Below, one piece after another: positions 27,036 through 36,800 of a stretch of DNA of 64,000 nt. The number at the start of each line of letters is the position of its first letter. Within the stretch, counting starts at the first letter, position 1. Source of the stretch: Penelope pileata (taxonomy: Eukaryota; Chordata; Aves; Galliformes; Cracidae); the NCBI GenBank assembly GCA_013396635.1, contig WBMW01005910.1:660620-724619 (forward strand), in the 5' to 3' direction. The position numbers were made by a program, and so were the translations under genes. The notes beneath the pieces are model-generated. The model was given only the letters and a program-made list of their open reading frames with translations. It was not told the DNA's origin and searched no databases.

Positions 27036-27419
27036 GTTACCTGGGGTAGAGCTGGAGGAGGAAAGCTGCCAGCAGAGGGGTGCAGTGCCAGGCTGGATGG
27101 CACACTAAGGGGCAGGTACGTGGAAAATAGGGTGGCCTCCCCACGATGATGGAGATTGCCCATCCCATTAGCAGGTGGGCAACCATGGTTTCTGTGCACA
27201 GCACAGTGCTCCAGGACAGCAACAGGATGTGTACTCAGCCCCTCTGCAGGGCAACCCCCTGCTGAGCGCGGAAAGCAGGTGGGAGACCATATGAAAAAAA
27301 CACACGTGAAGGGGTTGCCAGGTGAAGAATGCAAAGCCAACAGCATAGCTAAAATCACAGGATGCCCTCACTACGCTGGTTCAGGCCTCTCCTCCCTTCC
27401 CCTCCTGCCACTTTCCCTA
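27036..27419. other. Short spacer between CR1 and CpG island
   Basis: Mixed-composition sequence rising in GC towards the right. No gene or repeat recognised. Confidence 0.5.
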
Positions 27420-27622
27420 CCCCAGCAGATCGCTGCCGCAGCCCCGCTGCCGCCCGGCCCGGCCCGGCCCTGCCCTGCGGGAGATGCAGCAGCGCGGCTG
27501 CCCGCTCCCCGCCGCAGTCCTGCAGCTCTGGATGCGCGCCGCGGATGTCGGGCTCCTGCCGTGACCCAGCGCTCCATAGGAGGAGCAAATGAGCTGAGAC
27601 GTCAAGGCAAAAAATTATAGCC

Positions 27623-27766
27623 ATGCTAGCTCTCCCTGCGCTCAGCTGCTGGGAGAGTGCATACATGGCTTGTGTGACAGCAACAGCACACAGAAGCTGC
27701 AATGAAGCGCAGTTAGCGGTGCAGCTGGGAGACAGGCAGCGAGGCAGGCACTGGTCCAGCGACTGA
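27623..27766 (+). CDS. Possible upstream ORF in PALM2 leader (47 aa)
   Basis: ATG at 27623 opens 47 codons (MLALPALSCWESAYMACV...) ending TGA at 27764-27766, about 210 bases before the PALM2 start. It has no recognisable homology. It matters only if transcription starts upstream of 27623, in which case it could reduce initiation at the main ATG. A second tiny uORF follows two bases later. Confidence 0.25.
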   Translation: MLALPALSCWESAYMACVTATAHRSCNEAQLAVQLGDRQRGRHWSSD

Positions 27767-27767
27767 G

Positions 27768-27782
27768 ATGATCCTACCGTGA
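27768..27782 (+). CDS. Four-codon uORF, ATG ATC CTA CCG TGA
   Basis: A minimal ORF whose TGA (27780-27782) is also the last in-frame stop upstream of the PALM2 ATG. Beyond it the leader contains no ATG until the PALM2 start at 27975. Confidence 0.25.
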   Translation: MILP

Positions 27783-27974
27783 GCCAGCCGCGGTGCCTCC
27801 GAAAGTGGCTGCCTACTACACGGAAGCTCGGCTTTCCCTGCCATTCCTCCACTTCCCCCGAGTGACTGCGGCGTGCGCTCCGTTTGTCGCTTTTTTTTGG
27901 TTTTGTCGGCTCCGGGATTTCCCCTTCCACACCCCTCCTGCCTCCCTCTCTCCTCCCGTGTCCTTTTCTGCAGG

Positions 27975-28019
27975 ATGGCGGAAGCAGAGTTGCACAAGGA
28001 GAGGCTCCAAGCCATAGCA
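27975..28019 (+). CDS. PALM2: Paralemmin-2 coding exon 1 (partial gene, rest lies outside or downstream)
   Basis: The exon encodes MAEAELHKERLQAIA in 15 complete codons, then splices at GCA|GTAAGT (28019/28020), phase 0. I recognise this as the N-terminus of PALM2. The paralogue palmdelphin has the similar start EEAEL.KGRLQAI, and the next exon of the family begins EKRKRQ. Paralemmins are lipid-anchored coiled-coil proteins on the cytoplasmic face of the plasma membrane that affect cell shape. In vertebrates PALM2 is joined to the PKA anchor AKAP2 as PALM2AKAP2. The ATG has a strong context (A at -3, G at +4) and is the first in-frame ATG after the TGA at 27780. A pyrimidine tract ending TTTTCTGCAG sits one base before the ATG, so this could also be spliced as an internal exon. 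The exon 2 sequence was not found in this window. Confidence 0.88.
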
Positions 28020-28168
28020 GTAAGTCGGCTCCGCGTTGTTTGCTCTTTTGTCTGCGGGCAGGGGAGCCGCAGGAAGGGGCAATGCCCGCGGCGGGGCCGG
28101 GAGCCCTGGGAGCGGGGCTGTCAAGTTGTGCGCGGAGTTCCCCATTGGGGAGCAAAAAGGCGCTCCGT

Positions 28169-28189
28169 GGGGCTTGGGTGGGGAGGGGG
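28169..28189 (+). promoter_or_regulatory. G-quadruplex-forming motif at start of intron 1
   Basis: Four G runs of 4, 3, 4 and 5 bases separated by loops of CTT, T and A. This fits the canonical G3+N1-7 pattern on the non-template strand, 150 bases after the exon 1 donor. A second G-rich stretch (GGGGAAAGAAGTGGGGAGGA...) lies near 28271-28295. Confidence 0.7.
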
Positions 28190-28350
28190 CTGCGGAGCAG
28201 TGCACCCCGTGACACGTGCGGGAGGGAGAACTCGAGTGCACGCTGGAGAGACTGATGATGGAGAAGGAAAGGGGAAAGAAGTGGGGAGGAGGGGGATTGC
28301 GGAAGAAAATCCGCGCTCTGCGGAAAAGGGTGTTCGCGCACGGTGGGAGC

Positions 28351-30006
28351 CGGAGCTGAGCCGATTAAGAAGTTAAACAAAAACGATCTGCTGCAGGGTG
28401 GTTTCTGCTGCAGGAGGCGGTTCGGGTATTACTAATTTTTAATATAAGCAGCACATTTTAAAAATTGTGTAATTATTGGATGTGCTGGCTAAGCTGTCAC
28501 CTCAGCCCCGTAGCTGAGGACATGCTTCCAGGAAAATTCTCTGCCGAGCTTCACCCTGGTCTAGGTCTAGGCAAAGCATTTTGCTCCATTTCAACCAAAA
28601 CTTTCATCTTGACATTCCACACCATCGCTTGTAGCGAGGCACAGCTGCAGAACATGGGCAGGGAGGGATGCCCGCAGGGACCGGGCCTGGCTGCCAGCAA
28701 ACTACATCCCCCCGGCACGCAGAATCCTACAGCTTATCTCCTGGCACAGCCCAGGGGCAGCCCCGCAGTGCCCACAGTGCCCCGGACCGCGGGCAGCACG
28801 AGAGGGCTGCGGTGGGCAGCACTGCGTCCGTCCCCGCTGCGATCAACAGATGTTTCTGCTGCAGCCGGCAGAGCAGGGATGTCCTTTGTAGACAGAGGCA
28901 TGGCTGCTGCTGCTGCTGTGGGTGCTGCTCCTTACATCCTCTGTTCTGACAATAGGAGATTTAAAATAACCAGATGTAAAACAAACAGCTGTGTTTTCTT
29001 TCTTCTTTCTTTCTTTCTTTTTTTTTTTTTTTTTGCCTCTCTGAAATATTCCCTGAAAAAGCATCAAATGGTATTGTGTGATATGGGTTTGATACTATAA
29101 GCATTTAGTATTCAAGCAGTGGGAAGCAGATGCATATTTTTAAGCTGTTTCAAAGTTGTGTGTCAGCATAAGCATTGCCTGTTCCCCACACGAAAGCGCC
29201 CATATATTCCCCCAGCGCCAGCCCTCGCCATTGCCTCAGGTTCAGGACCCCTGCAGCCATAAATAAGGGAGAACTGTGCTGCAGAACTGCTCAGCATATT
29301 GCTGCTGTGCATGCTTCTGGAAAACTTCCCTCCCCAAATTAAAATAAAAAAAAAAAAAGGTTTACGTGACTGCTGCTTCTTCTGTCTGCTGGGTAGCAGA
29401 AAGCCAGCCAGCCAGCACCCATCTCCATGCCACAAGGTGCCTCTGAGCCTTTCAGCAGAGTAAGTTAGATACTCTGCTCTTGGTGCTCGGCATCTCACAC
29501 CAATGGGGCCATTATGGAGGTAAAATTATTACCTGGTGTAGCGTAGCTTCTTGGAGTAGGCTTATGCTGCTATGCAAGGAGCCTTGAGAACATGGATCTT
29601 CATTTTCTACATAGATTTCTTTTATGGTTTCTATTTCTTTAATGCCTGCTAGGCTGGCTGCAAGAAAAATATAGGATAGTAATACATGCAGTGAATTAGA
29701 CTGAAAGGACTCAACTTCAGCATCAAAGCCATTCAGCCTTGTTTGAAGCTGAGCATTGAATGCCCACTGTGCAACTGTTGTCTTCCACACCCTGCAGAGC
29801 AAGAGGTTGTCCCCACATGCCTCCAAGGTGGCTTTTCTCCTACTCTTGGGCAGTTACAAATGTTCATCAGAACACAGAGAAGTTCATTTCTACAGTTAGC
29901 TTTGCTCCATCAGGATGGGCCATGTGACAGGAGTTTGATATTTCTTTCCTGCCACTGGTTGGCAAAAATACGGTCAGTCATCATCAGTTGGGTGTCTTTT
30001 CTCTAG
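28351..30006. other. Proximal intron 1, no exon recognised
   Basis: Still GC-balanced to about 28930, including a (GCT)5 run at 28903-28917, then AT-richer. The 211-codon + strand frame at 28465-29100 runs through a poly-pyrimidine tract and has low-complexity composition, so I do not call it coding. An A13 run lies at 29346-29358. Confidence 0.5.
28993..29034. repeat. (TTTC)n plus T17 tract
   Basis: TTTC-type units run from about 28993 to 29017 and grade into an uninterrupted run of 17 T. No LINE body adjoins it, so it is a simple repeat and not a retrotransposon tail that I can identify. Confidence 0.9.
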
Positions 30007-30099
30007 AAAAAGAGAAGTTGGCGTTTCAGTTCAGATTGGCGTTCCCTCTGGAGTTATCAGTGGAAAAATATTCTGAGCAAGCTGCAGTATCTCACTCAG
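30007..30099 (+). other. Candidate phase-0 cassette exon in PALM2 intron 1
   Basis: The acceptor GTGTCTTTTCTCTAG precedes 93 bases (31 codons, no stop) and the donor CAG|GTGAGC follows. Read in the phase set by exon 1 it encodes KKRSWRFSSDWRSLWSYQWK followed by NILSKLQYLTQ, so inclusion would insert 31 residues after LQAIA without shifting the frame. I recognise no homology. The peptide is Trp/Ser/Arg-rich, unlike the expected charged coiled coil. It could be a cryptic or lineage-specific exon, or a chance coincidence of splice-like sites. Confidence 0.25.
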
Positions 30100-33065
30100 G
30101 TGAGCAAAAGCTTATGACAGTGCTTTGCAATTAATACACAAATAAAATCTCTATCCACAGTGGTTGGACTTCTGTACACTGTTGCCTGTGCTTTTGTGCT
30201 TGCTTTCTCAATTACCATGGCAGACGAATTTGTCAGGAAGAAAAGCAGAGTAAATTTTAACTGCCCACCACTGAATATTTAAGGAAAACTAAATCCAGAC
30301 GTGGAAATATGAATATCTGCATCGAAAGCTGACACCTTCTGAAGAGTTGTTTTTGCTCTTCCTTACTCTAACTGGTCATGGTTTTAGTGAATGCCATTCT
30401 GGCACACAGACAAGTGTCATGGGAAGAGGAAAAAAGGGATCTGTCAGGACATTAATCTAAACCTTGGTGAACACGAGTTAGTCACTTGTTTTGCCAGCAG
30501 TGAGCACTTAACCTCTCTGTGCATTCATTCTCGGTCTGTAAACTGTGAATAATGGGCTTTGCCCTGGTCTTGGAGAGCTCTTAAAGATGCATGCAAGACT
30601 GAGGAGAACTTGGATGCTGTACTTTATTTATCAGGGGAAGAAACAGCTAAATAAGGCTTTGAAAATAGAAAGTGTGATTTTGGGAAAGAAAAAGAGAGAA
30701 AGAAGGAAGCTTTATATATACATGTTGCTTAAATACATATGTCATGTGTTTAAGCTGTGATATTGAGGTCCTATTAGTTTTGACCAGTGTGAGAAGTGGG
30801 GAGATGCAGAGCAGCTCCTGTGAAGTGGAGCTCAGGTCTCTGCCCAGGAGGGAGAAAATGCGCTGTGTCCTGGGCAGGTCCTGTGGTGGCCAGGAGAGGT
30901 TGGTTTTCTGATCCCTCCTTCACCAGAGGCCACCTCTCATCTCCCCACCTGGGCACCATGCACGTGTAAACCCTTCTGCCATACTCCAGCACCCTTACTA
31001 CCTGTGAGCGATCCTCACCTAAACAACCACGGCACCGCTCGGCGTGAGCGTTGGGTGGAGATGCCTTGCAGGAGACAAGCAAGAGGATCCAACCAGAGGT
31101 CGGAAGCCCTCTTCTCAAGGAGCTTCTTTCCATAGCACACTTGGTGTGTGCCTCTGCTCTTTGACTGGACGCAGGGTGGTGGGTAAAATTTTGAGCGAAA
31201 AAGGAAACATTTTTGTGGCTTTAAAAAATATGCCTGCTTTAAGTTGCTCAGGAGTTTGGAATGTGAGTGGTGCTGGAGGAAGTGGGCTCGGTGTCCAGGG
31301 ACAGGTGAGCTGAGTGAATTTGTCGCATTTTGGACAAGTAAAACACATGGCTCCGCTGTTTGTTATTCAGTCTTGTTCTCTATGACTGCAGATATCACTA
31401 TCAGACAGTGATCTAAATATAGGCAAGCATTTACACAATGTAAATATTCTCCATAGCTTAGATAGTGCCCATAAAGCTGGGAGGTTGCAGGCACTGGATA
31501 TATATCAGTGCATCTGAGGTACGAGTGTACATACGATGTGGTATGTGTCATCCTTGTACCAGATGAATCAAAGGCCATCGTTGGGACGTGACACTAAGGA
31601 GAAATCTTCCAGTAGAGCAACACCCAGCACAGGAGCTAGAGGTGGTATTCAGGTTGAAGACACAAGAGGGAAGCTACTAAAATGTACTGATTTCTTAGCA
31701 AGTAAAACCACAAGTAATAGTGCTCGCCCCATACTAGTGCCCAACTTGGAGAACCAGTGAAATATTAAAGAAAAGCAGTTGCTGACATTCATGTAGTACT
31801 GACATTCTTGTCAGACAAGACTGTTCTTGCTCTTCCTAAGCAATTACATGTTTGTCAAGCTGGATCTAACTTTACTGAAATGTCATCAGGTGTTCGACTT
31901 AATGCTGCAGTAATCTGTTGTTTAAAAATAGCACTCTCTGGCATGAGTGGGGTATGTCTTAGATGGACTGAGGACCGGCTAACAGTCGTGAAAAGCTGTT
32001 GCTGATGAAGGAGATTGCTGATGAGGAGCCCTTCTCCTTGGGGGTGAAGGCAGAATGAGGCTGCCTTTTTCATGAACCTGATTTTCATGGCTTGAAGGTG
32101 TTCTCTATCGGTACTCTGAAGTAAATGCAAAATCAAAATTATCGTATGTTGATAGCAGACAGAATGGCAGAGGAGAAGATGATGGTGACACAAAGCAGTC
32201 CTGCAGAGCAAGTTGGATTATTTGGAAGATGAAGTCCTCTTTTTAATGAATTCCTGCGCACCTGTGCAGAGCTGGTGCTAAGGCAGGGTGATGCAGGACT
32301 GTGCATCAAGCCCAGGAGAGCTCGGCAACGGGGCTGAAAGTTACTGTGGGAGATCATTCAACAGGAATGGCAAGCGGATTTTTGTTCTACCAAGGAGATT
32401 GGTTGCTTCACACCATTTAAACTAACGCTGGAGGCAGGTTTAGAGGCCTTCTAAAAAGGGAGCCAGGTGCCTGTGCACACAAAATTCCACCAATCTTTCA
32501 ACAAGTCTTTGAGAGGGGTAATAGAAATGCTATTTTGGAAAGATAACATCAGTAATATTTCCAGTACTGCAATCACTGGTAACTCTGGCATCCCTTGTTC
32601 CTGGCTTGGAACCTCAGCAACTGCAATGAGTATCATGTGGCTTCAATAAGTTTGAGCAAATTTATTGACAGAATAACAAATACACATTTTTTTCCCTGAC
32701 TCGCCTACTATTTATTGACCCACAAAATCAAATGTCATGAGTAGTAGAACTTGTGTCTGAGTTCATTTTATTCTAATACTTCTCCACAGTTTTTATATGT
32801 TATGCCAGAGGCCATCATTCAATAAATATTAGAATTTCCAGCATTGGGGATCAGATGCAAAAACGTGGGAAATTCATTTAATCAGCAGTTTGTTGTTGCT
32901 TCAATCACTTAATAAACTAGTTTCCTGTGCCTTCATGTAGGAAATGATGTTTTTGTCTTTAAATTATGCACATGATCAAATATATTTCAATTCAGTTGTT
33001 TTCAGACCTGAAGCCTGTGGAAAAACATATGGAAGAATTAAGAAGGTTCAATGTCTATAATCTGA
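30100..33065. other. Intron 1 sequence, no gene recognised
   Basis: Mixed AT-rich DNA. Frames of 110-120 codons on the minus strand (30774-31133, 31855-32211) have no recognisable motif. Confidence 0.5.
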
Positions 33066-33348
33066 AGTGCAGGAGGTGAAGGGACAAGGCCAGTCTCTTT
33101 TCAGTGGTGCATGGGGGCAGGACAATGGGCAATGGCCACAAACTGGAACATAGGAAGTTCTGCACAAATATGCATAAGAACTTCTTCATGGTTAGGATGA
33201 TGGAGCACTGGAACAGGCTGCCCAGGGAGGTTGTGGACCTGTGCAACCTGCTGTAGGGAACTGCTTTGGCAGGGGCATTGGACTTGATGATCTCTAGAGT
33301 TCCCTTCCTATCCCTACAATTCTGTGATTCTGTGTGTGATTCTATGAC
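33066..33348 (+). mobile_element. CR1 LINE fragment (3' end)
   Basis: Begins around TGCAGGAGGTGAAGGGACAA and passes GAGCACTGGAACAGGCTGCC, CAGGGAGGTTGTGGACCTGT and GACTTGATGATCTCTAGAGT. It ends with TTCCCTTCCTATCCCTACAA and a diverged TTCTGTGATTCTGTG...TTCTATGA tail. In sense orientation with PALM2. No coding frame remains. Confidence 0.95.
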
Positions 33349-33689
33349 TTTTCTGCTTGGAAAATATGTGAGTGAGAAGGATATGCAGATGTCTGTAAGG
33401 TCATGAGTATTGCAGAGGGAGAGGATGAGGACATTCTGCTCACACTTTTTGGCACAAGGATTAGCCAGTACCTGAGGAAGGCAGCAGATGTGGACAAATC
33501 AAACTCGAAGAGGTGTTCTTCCCTAAAGAAGTTGTACAGCTGTAGGGTTTGTCTTTGCAGGATGTGGTGGGTGCTCAGAGTGCACCTGGGCTTGAGGAGA
33601 ACCCAGGCATGCTCAAGGAAGTGAAACTCATGAAGAATTTACTCATTAGATAGGAGTTGCAGATTTTTGGAGGCTGGCTGAGTAACGGA

Positions 33690-33815
33690 GAGTTTTACAC
33701 ATATTTGTCATGCTCTTGAGGTCCTCTGTTTTAGACACCATCCAAAAGAGAATGGTCTAAATGGTCTGACCCAGGGCACTCATCCTATGTACCTACATTA
33801 ACACATTCCTGGAAC
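33690..33815 (+). mobile_element. Possible old CR1/L3-type LINE 3' relic
   Basis: The phrase GTCTAAATGGTCTGACCCAG followed by GGCACTCATCCTATGTACCT resembles the conserved 3' end of older amniote CR1/L3 elements (pattern: ggacc-t-tggtctgaccca-tatgg, then ttct-tatgt). Sequence from about 33400 may be its diverged body, including AGGATGTGGTGGGTGCTCAG. This is judged by eye. Confidence 0.4.
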
Positions 33816-36800
33816 AGACCATACCTTTATGTGCTTTCCAGAGTTTTGGTGCTAAAAAGCCCCATACAGAAGCTTAGTTGAATATTGCTGCTAAGTAATT
33901 CAATCATTTTTTCCATTCTTATTATTCCCTCTTTGTCCCATTTCAATTGTATCTACTGTTCTGATTAATCATAGTCGTTACTTGGCCATCTTGTTCTTTA
34001 GCAGTCTTAACATCAGAGTATCTGAAGCAGAAAATGTTCCTATTTCTGTAGCTGTTCTCTGTTGAAGAATATATGCAAATTTTAAACTCTGAGCTGAAAA
34101 AACATGAGGACTGGTGAGACCTTAACAGATTTCTTGAGAACTCTACAGCGAGGAAGACCTGTTGAGTTAGGAAGTGTCAGGAGGCTGTATCCTGCTGCAT
34201 GTATTTCCAGGAATGGGTTTTGTAAGTGTAAAGTAGAGATTATCACAAACCAAATCTAAATGGGATCAATATTGTGAGCACGATATGAACCTATGAGGTT
34301 CCTGCTAACTGCAGTGGAAATCATCTGTGGGAGAGGAAGTGTTAAGTTTGCATTTCCTGCAAAGGCTTAAGAGAGGTTTCGCTGCACACAAACCTGCATC
34401 TCTACCCTGGATTGCAGCAATATTGTGAGTCAGCTTCATGGGAGACCTTCAGAGAGCAACACATGCAAAACACTTGTATCTTGTCTTGACATCTGAAGCG
34501 TATGAAACACTGAGAAATTGTGTACAGTGATCAAAATGTGATATCTTTTGCTCATTCTAAGCCAAAAAAAAAAAAAAAAAAGGAAAGCTCCTATAATGTC
34601 TGAAAACTAAAAATAATATCTCAGGTTTTATTTATGTTGTTGCTTTAGGAATGTTTACATGACAGCAAGAGAAGCGGAAATACGATGAAAAAATATTGCT
34701 GTCAAGGTATCAGTGAAAACCGGGAACAAATAGAAACCAGAAAGCAACTTGCTCTTGAGAAACTTCTAGACAGTCTCCAGACTTACCCAAACTCAACTGT
34801 TTAAATTTAGAATTGTTTCCACAGCGCATTCCTAGCCCTTAACACTTCACCAACATCTCTTGAGCGCAGACAAGGAGCTGAGATGCTGGATTTCATTTTG
34901 TGCCTTTCAAACAAAATTTTGCAAAATAAGCCTGAAATGAAATGTTTGGGTTGTTTTTTGGTTGGAGAGAGAGGTATTGTGGTTTTGGTTTTGGTTTGGT
35001 TTGATTTCTTTTTTTTTTTGGTATGTCTGTGTTAAAGTACAGTAGTTGAGTTCCATACACTATGGAAACAGTGGAGTAGATGTTCATGTGAAGTCATAAA
35101 TGAGACGCTGGCATTTACATGCTGTTTAGGAGTGCTGTGATTGCAGTGGGACAGGTCTGAGATGGGGCACACGGTGATGCTCTGTCTCTCCTTGAGCAAT
35201 CTTTTTCTTCCGGGAATCAATCACTGCTCATATCTAACTCTAGCTTCACAAACACGATTGTGCTCTTGAACAGAATGAACTATAATCTTTCATTGACTGA
35301 ATTCTTGCAAAATGCAGTCACTACGGAGGTGGCCAGTCTGCAATATTTATTCAGGAAAGCACCAACCTGTGCACCTCTAGTAATTCGCGAGCACTCATTG
35401 GAGTAATATTTGAGCCTCTTTGTGCATGTGTGCTGAGGAACTTTGCAGAGATTTCAGAGTATTTGTTTACCAGTTGGGAAAAGGAAGCAGAGAGATTTGT
35501 TCTCCTGTTTCACCAGCAAAACTGGCAGAGCCATGATGGCAATCCTACGCTTCCTTATTTGGGTAGCACTGAAGTGTGGTCTCCAATCTTGCCATTGCTC
35601 CAGTGGCATGTGAGCACGTGCTGCATGTGCAGAGCTATACTTGGACTGAGGCTGGCTTTTTGGCAGTGGGACTCTGGAGCACGGGAATGCTACACTGCCT
35701 CTGGTCCTGATTTTTTCAGCATAGGAAAGCCTTTTCTGTTACAAAGTCTGAGGTGAGAAAGCTGCTGTTCTTCCAAGGGTTAACATCACCTGACAGATTC
35801 AGTGGCAGTGAGATGGGTATGGGCTTTTGGCAGTTGCACACCAGAGCTGCACAGCTCCTGACACACAGATGCTTTTTGTTATTCAGCTGACTTGTTGCAG
35901 GTTGGGTGCTGAAGGCAAGTAAAGTTTTCTTTCTCTTTACCAGTAAAAACAAATAAAAGAAAAGTCAAACAAGCAGTGTGGCTTGGAGAGCTCTCTTTGG
36001 AAGCAGACGAATGGACCTGCTCCCATCTGGGAGCTGCTGCCCTTCCTGGGCAGTGCAAAGCTCTGGCTGCTGATTCAGGCAGCGTGCTGATGGCTTCAGT
36101 CTGGGAGCCTCATTTATCAGGATGCACAAGCAACAGTGGGCAGGGTGGGGCTCAGCCCTTCTGCAGCACCTGATAATAGCAGCCACTGATGTGTTGGGGC
36201 AGCAAAAGTGGGTTTGCAGCCAGGGGCACTCAGATTTAAAAAATCACATCCCTACTGGTCTTCCACATGGCCATGCACGCCTCTGTTGGGCCTTCATGGT
36301 ACAGGTTTGTGCTGCAGACCTCAGCACAGCTCCTGTGACATCCCTACCATCCTTTTTGAACAATCTCCGCTTATCCCATAGGTTCCTCTTTTGGAGGGCA
36401 ATGCAAGCATTTAGCAACCGAGCTGTCACTGAATTTGTGATAACTGCAGCATAGGGGACTGGATTGTCTCCTGCGCTGGCACTGGGACAGAATTACACTC
36501 TTGGATGTGTCAGCAAGTTCTGCCAGCTCTGTGCGGACAGTGCGGCGTTTGGGAGTTAAACCATCATCCTTTTGAAATTCCTACCCATATTGGCATAAAA
36601 AGTAAAGCTTGGCTGTTAATCATGGGGTTTTTTTGTTCTATTTGTTCTTAATAAAAATAAGCATATGCAAGGACTAACTGCACTTTAGAGAAGTGGGCTC
36701 CAGCATAAGGCTGATTCATTTTCTGACGTATTAAGACGTATCATTATGACCACTTCTTCTGGTCAGGATAAATGCTGAACGAGGAATGTGCATAAACCAA

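Larger units (their letters stand above)
27420..28350 (+). promoter_or_regulatory. PALM2: CpG island, probable PALM2 promoter and first-exon region
   Basis: This is the only long GC- and CpG-rich block in an otherwise AT-rich window. It contains CGGCCCGGCCCGGCCC at 27455-27470, CGCGCCGCGGATGTCGGG near 27535, CCGCGGCGGGGCCGGG near 28087 and many other CpGs. It surrounds the PALM2 initiator ATG and first donor. Its left part is presumably core promoter and 5' leader, and its right part the start of intron 1. A weak TATA-like AAAAAATTATAG lies at about 27608-27619, but CpG-island promoters usually lack a TATA box and I cannot fix a start site. Boundaries are judged by eye. Confidence 0.75.

Noticed and set aside
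27873..27974. In-frame N-terminal extension of PALM2 by 34 codons from a GTG
   Set aside because: The frame is open back to TGA 27780, but there is no ATG before 27975. GTG initiation is not expected, and the known protein starts MAEAEL.
27355..28380. A 341-codon minus-strand open frame across the CpG island
   Set aside because: It needs a non-ATG start, runs antisense to the promoter and PALM2 exon 1, and is rich in Pro/Arg/Ala/Ser as expected when GC-rich DNA lacks stop codons. No motif is recognisable.
28465..29100. A 211-codon + strand frame
   Set aside because: It lacks recognisable motifs and reads through a TTTC/T17 simple repeat (a poly-Phe run near its end). The composition looks like intronic chance.
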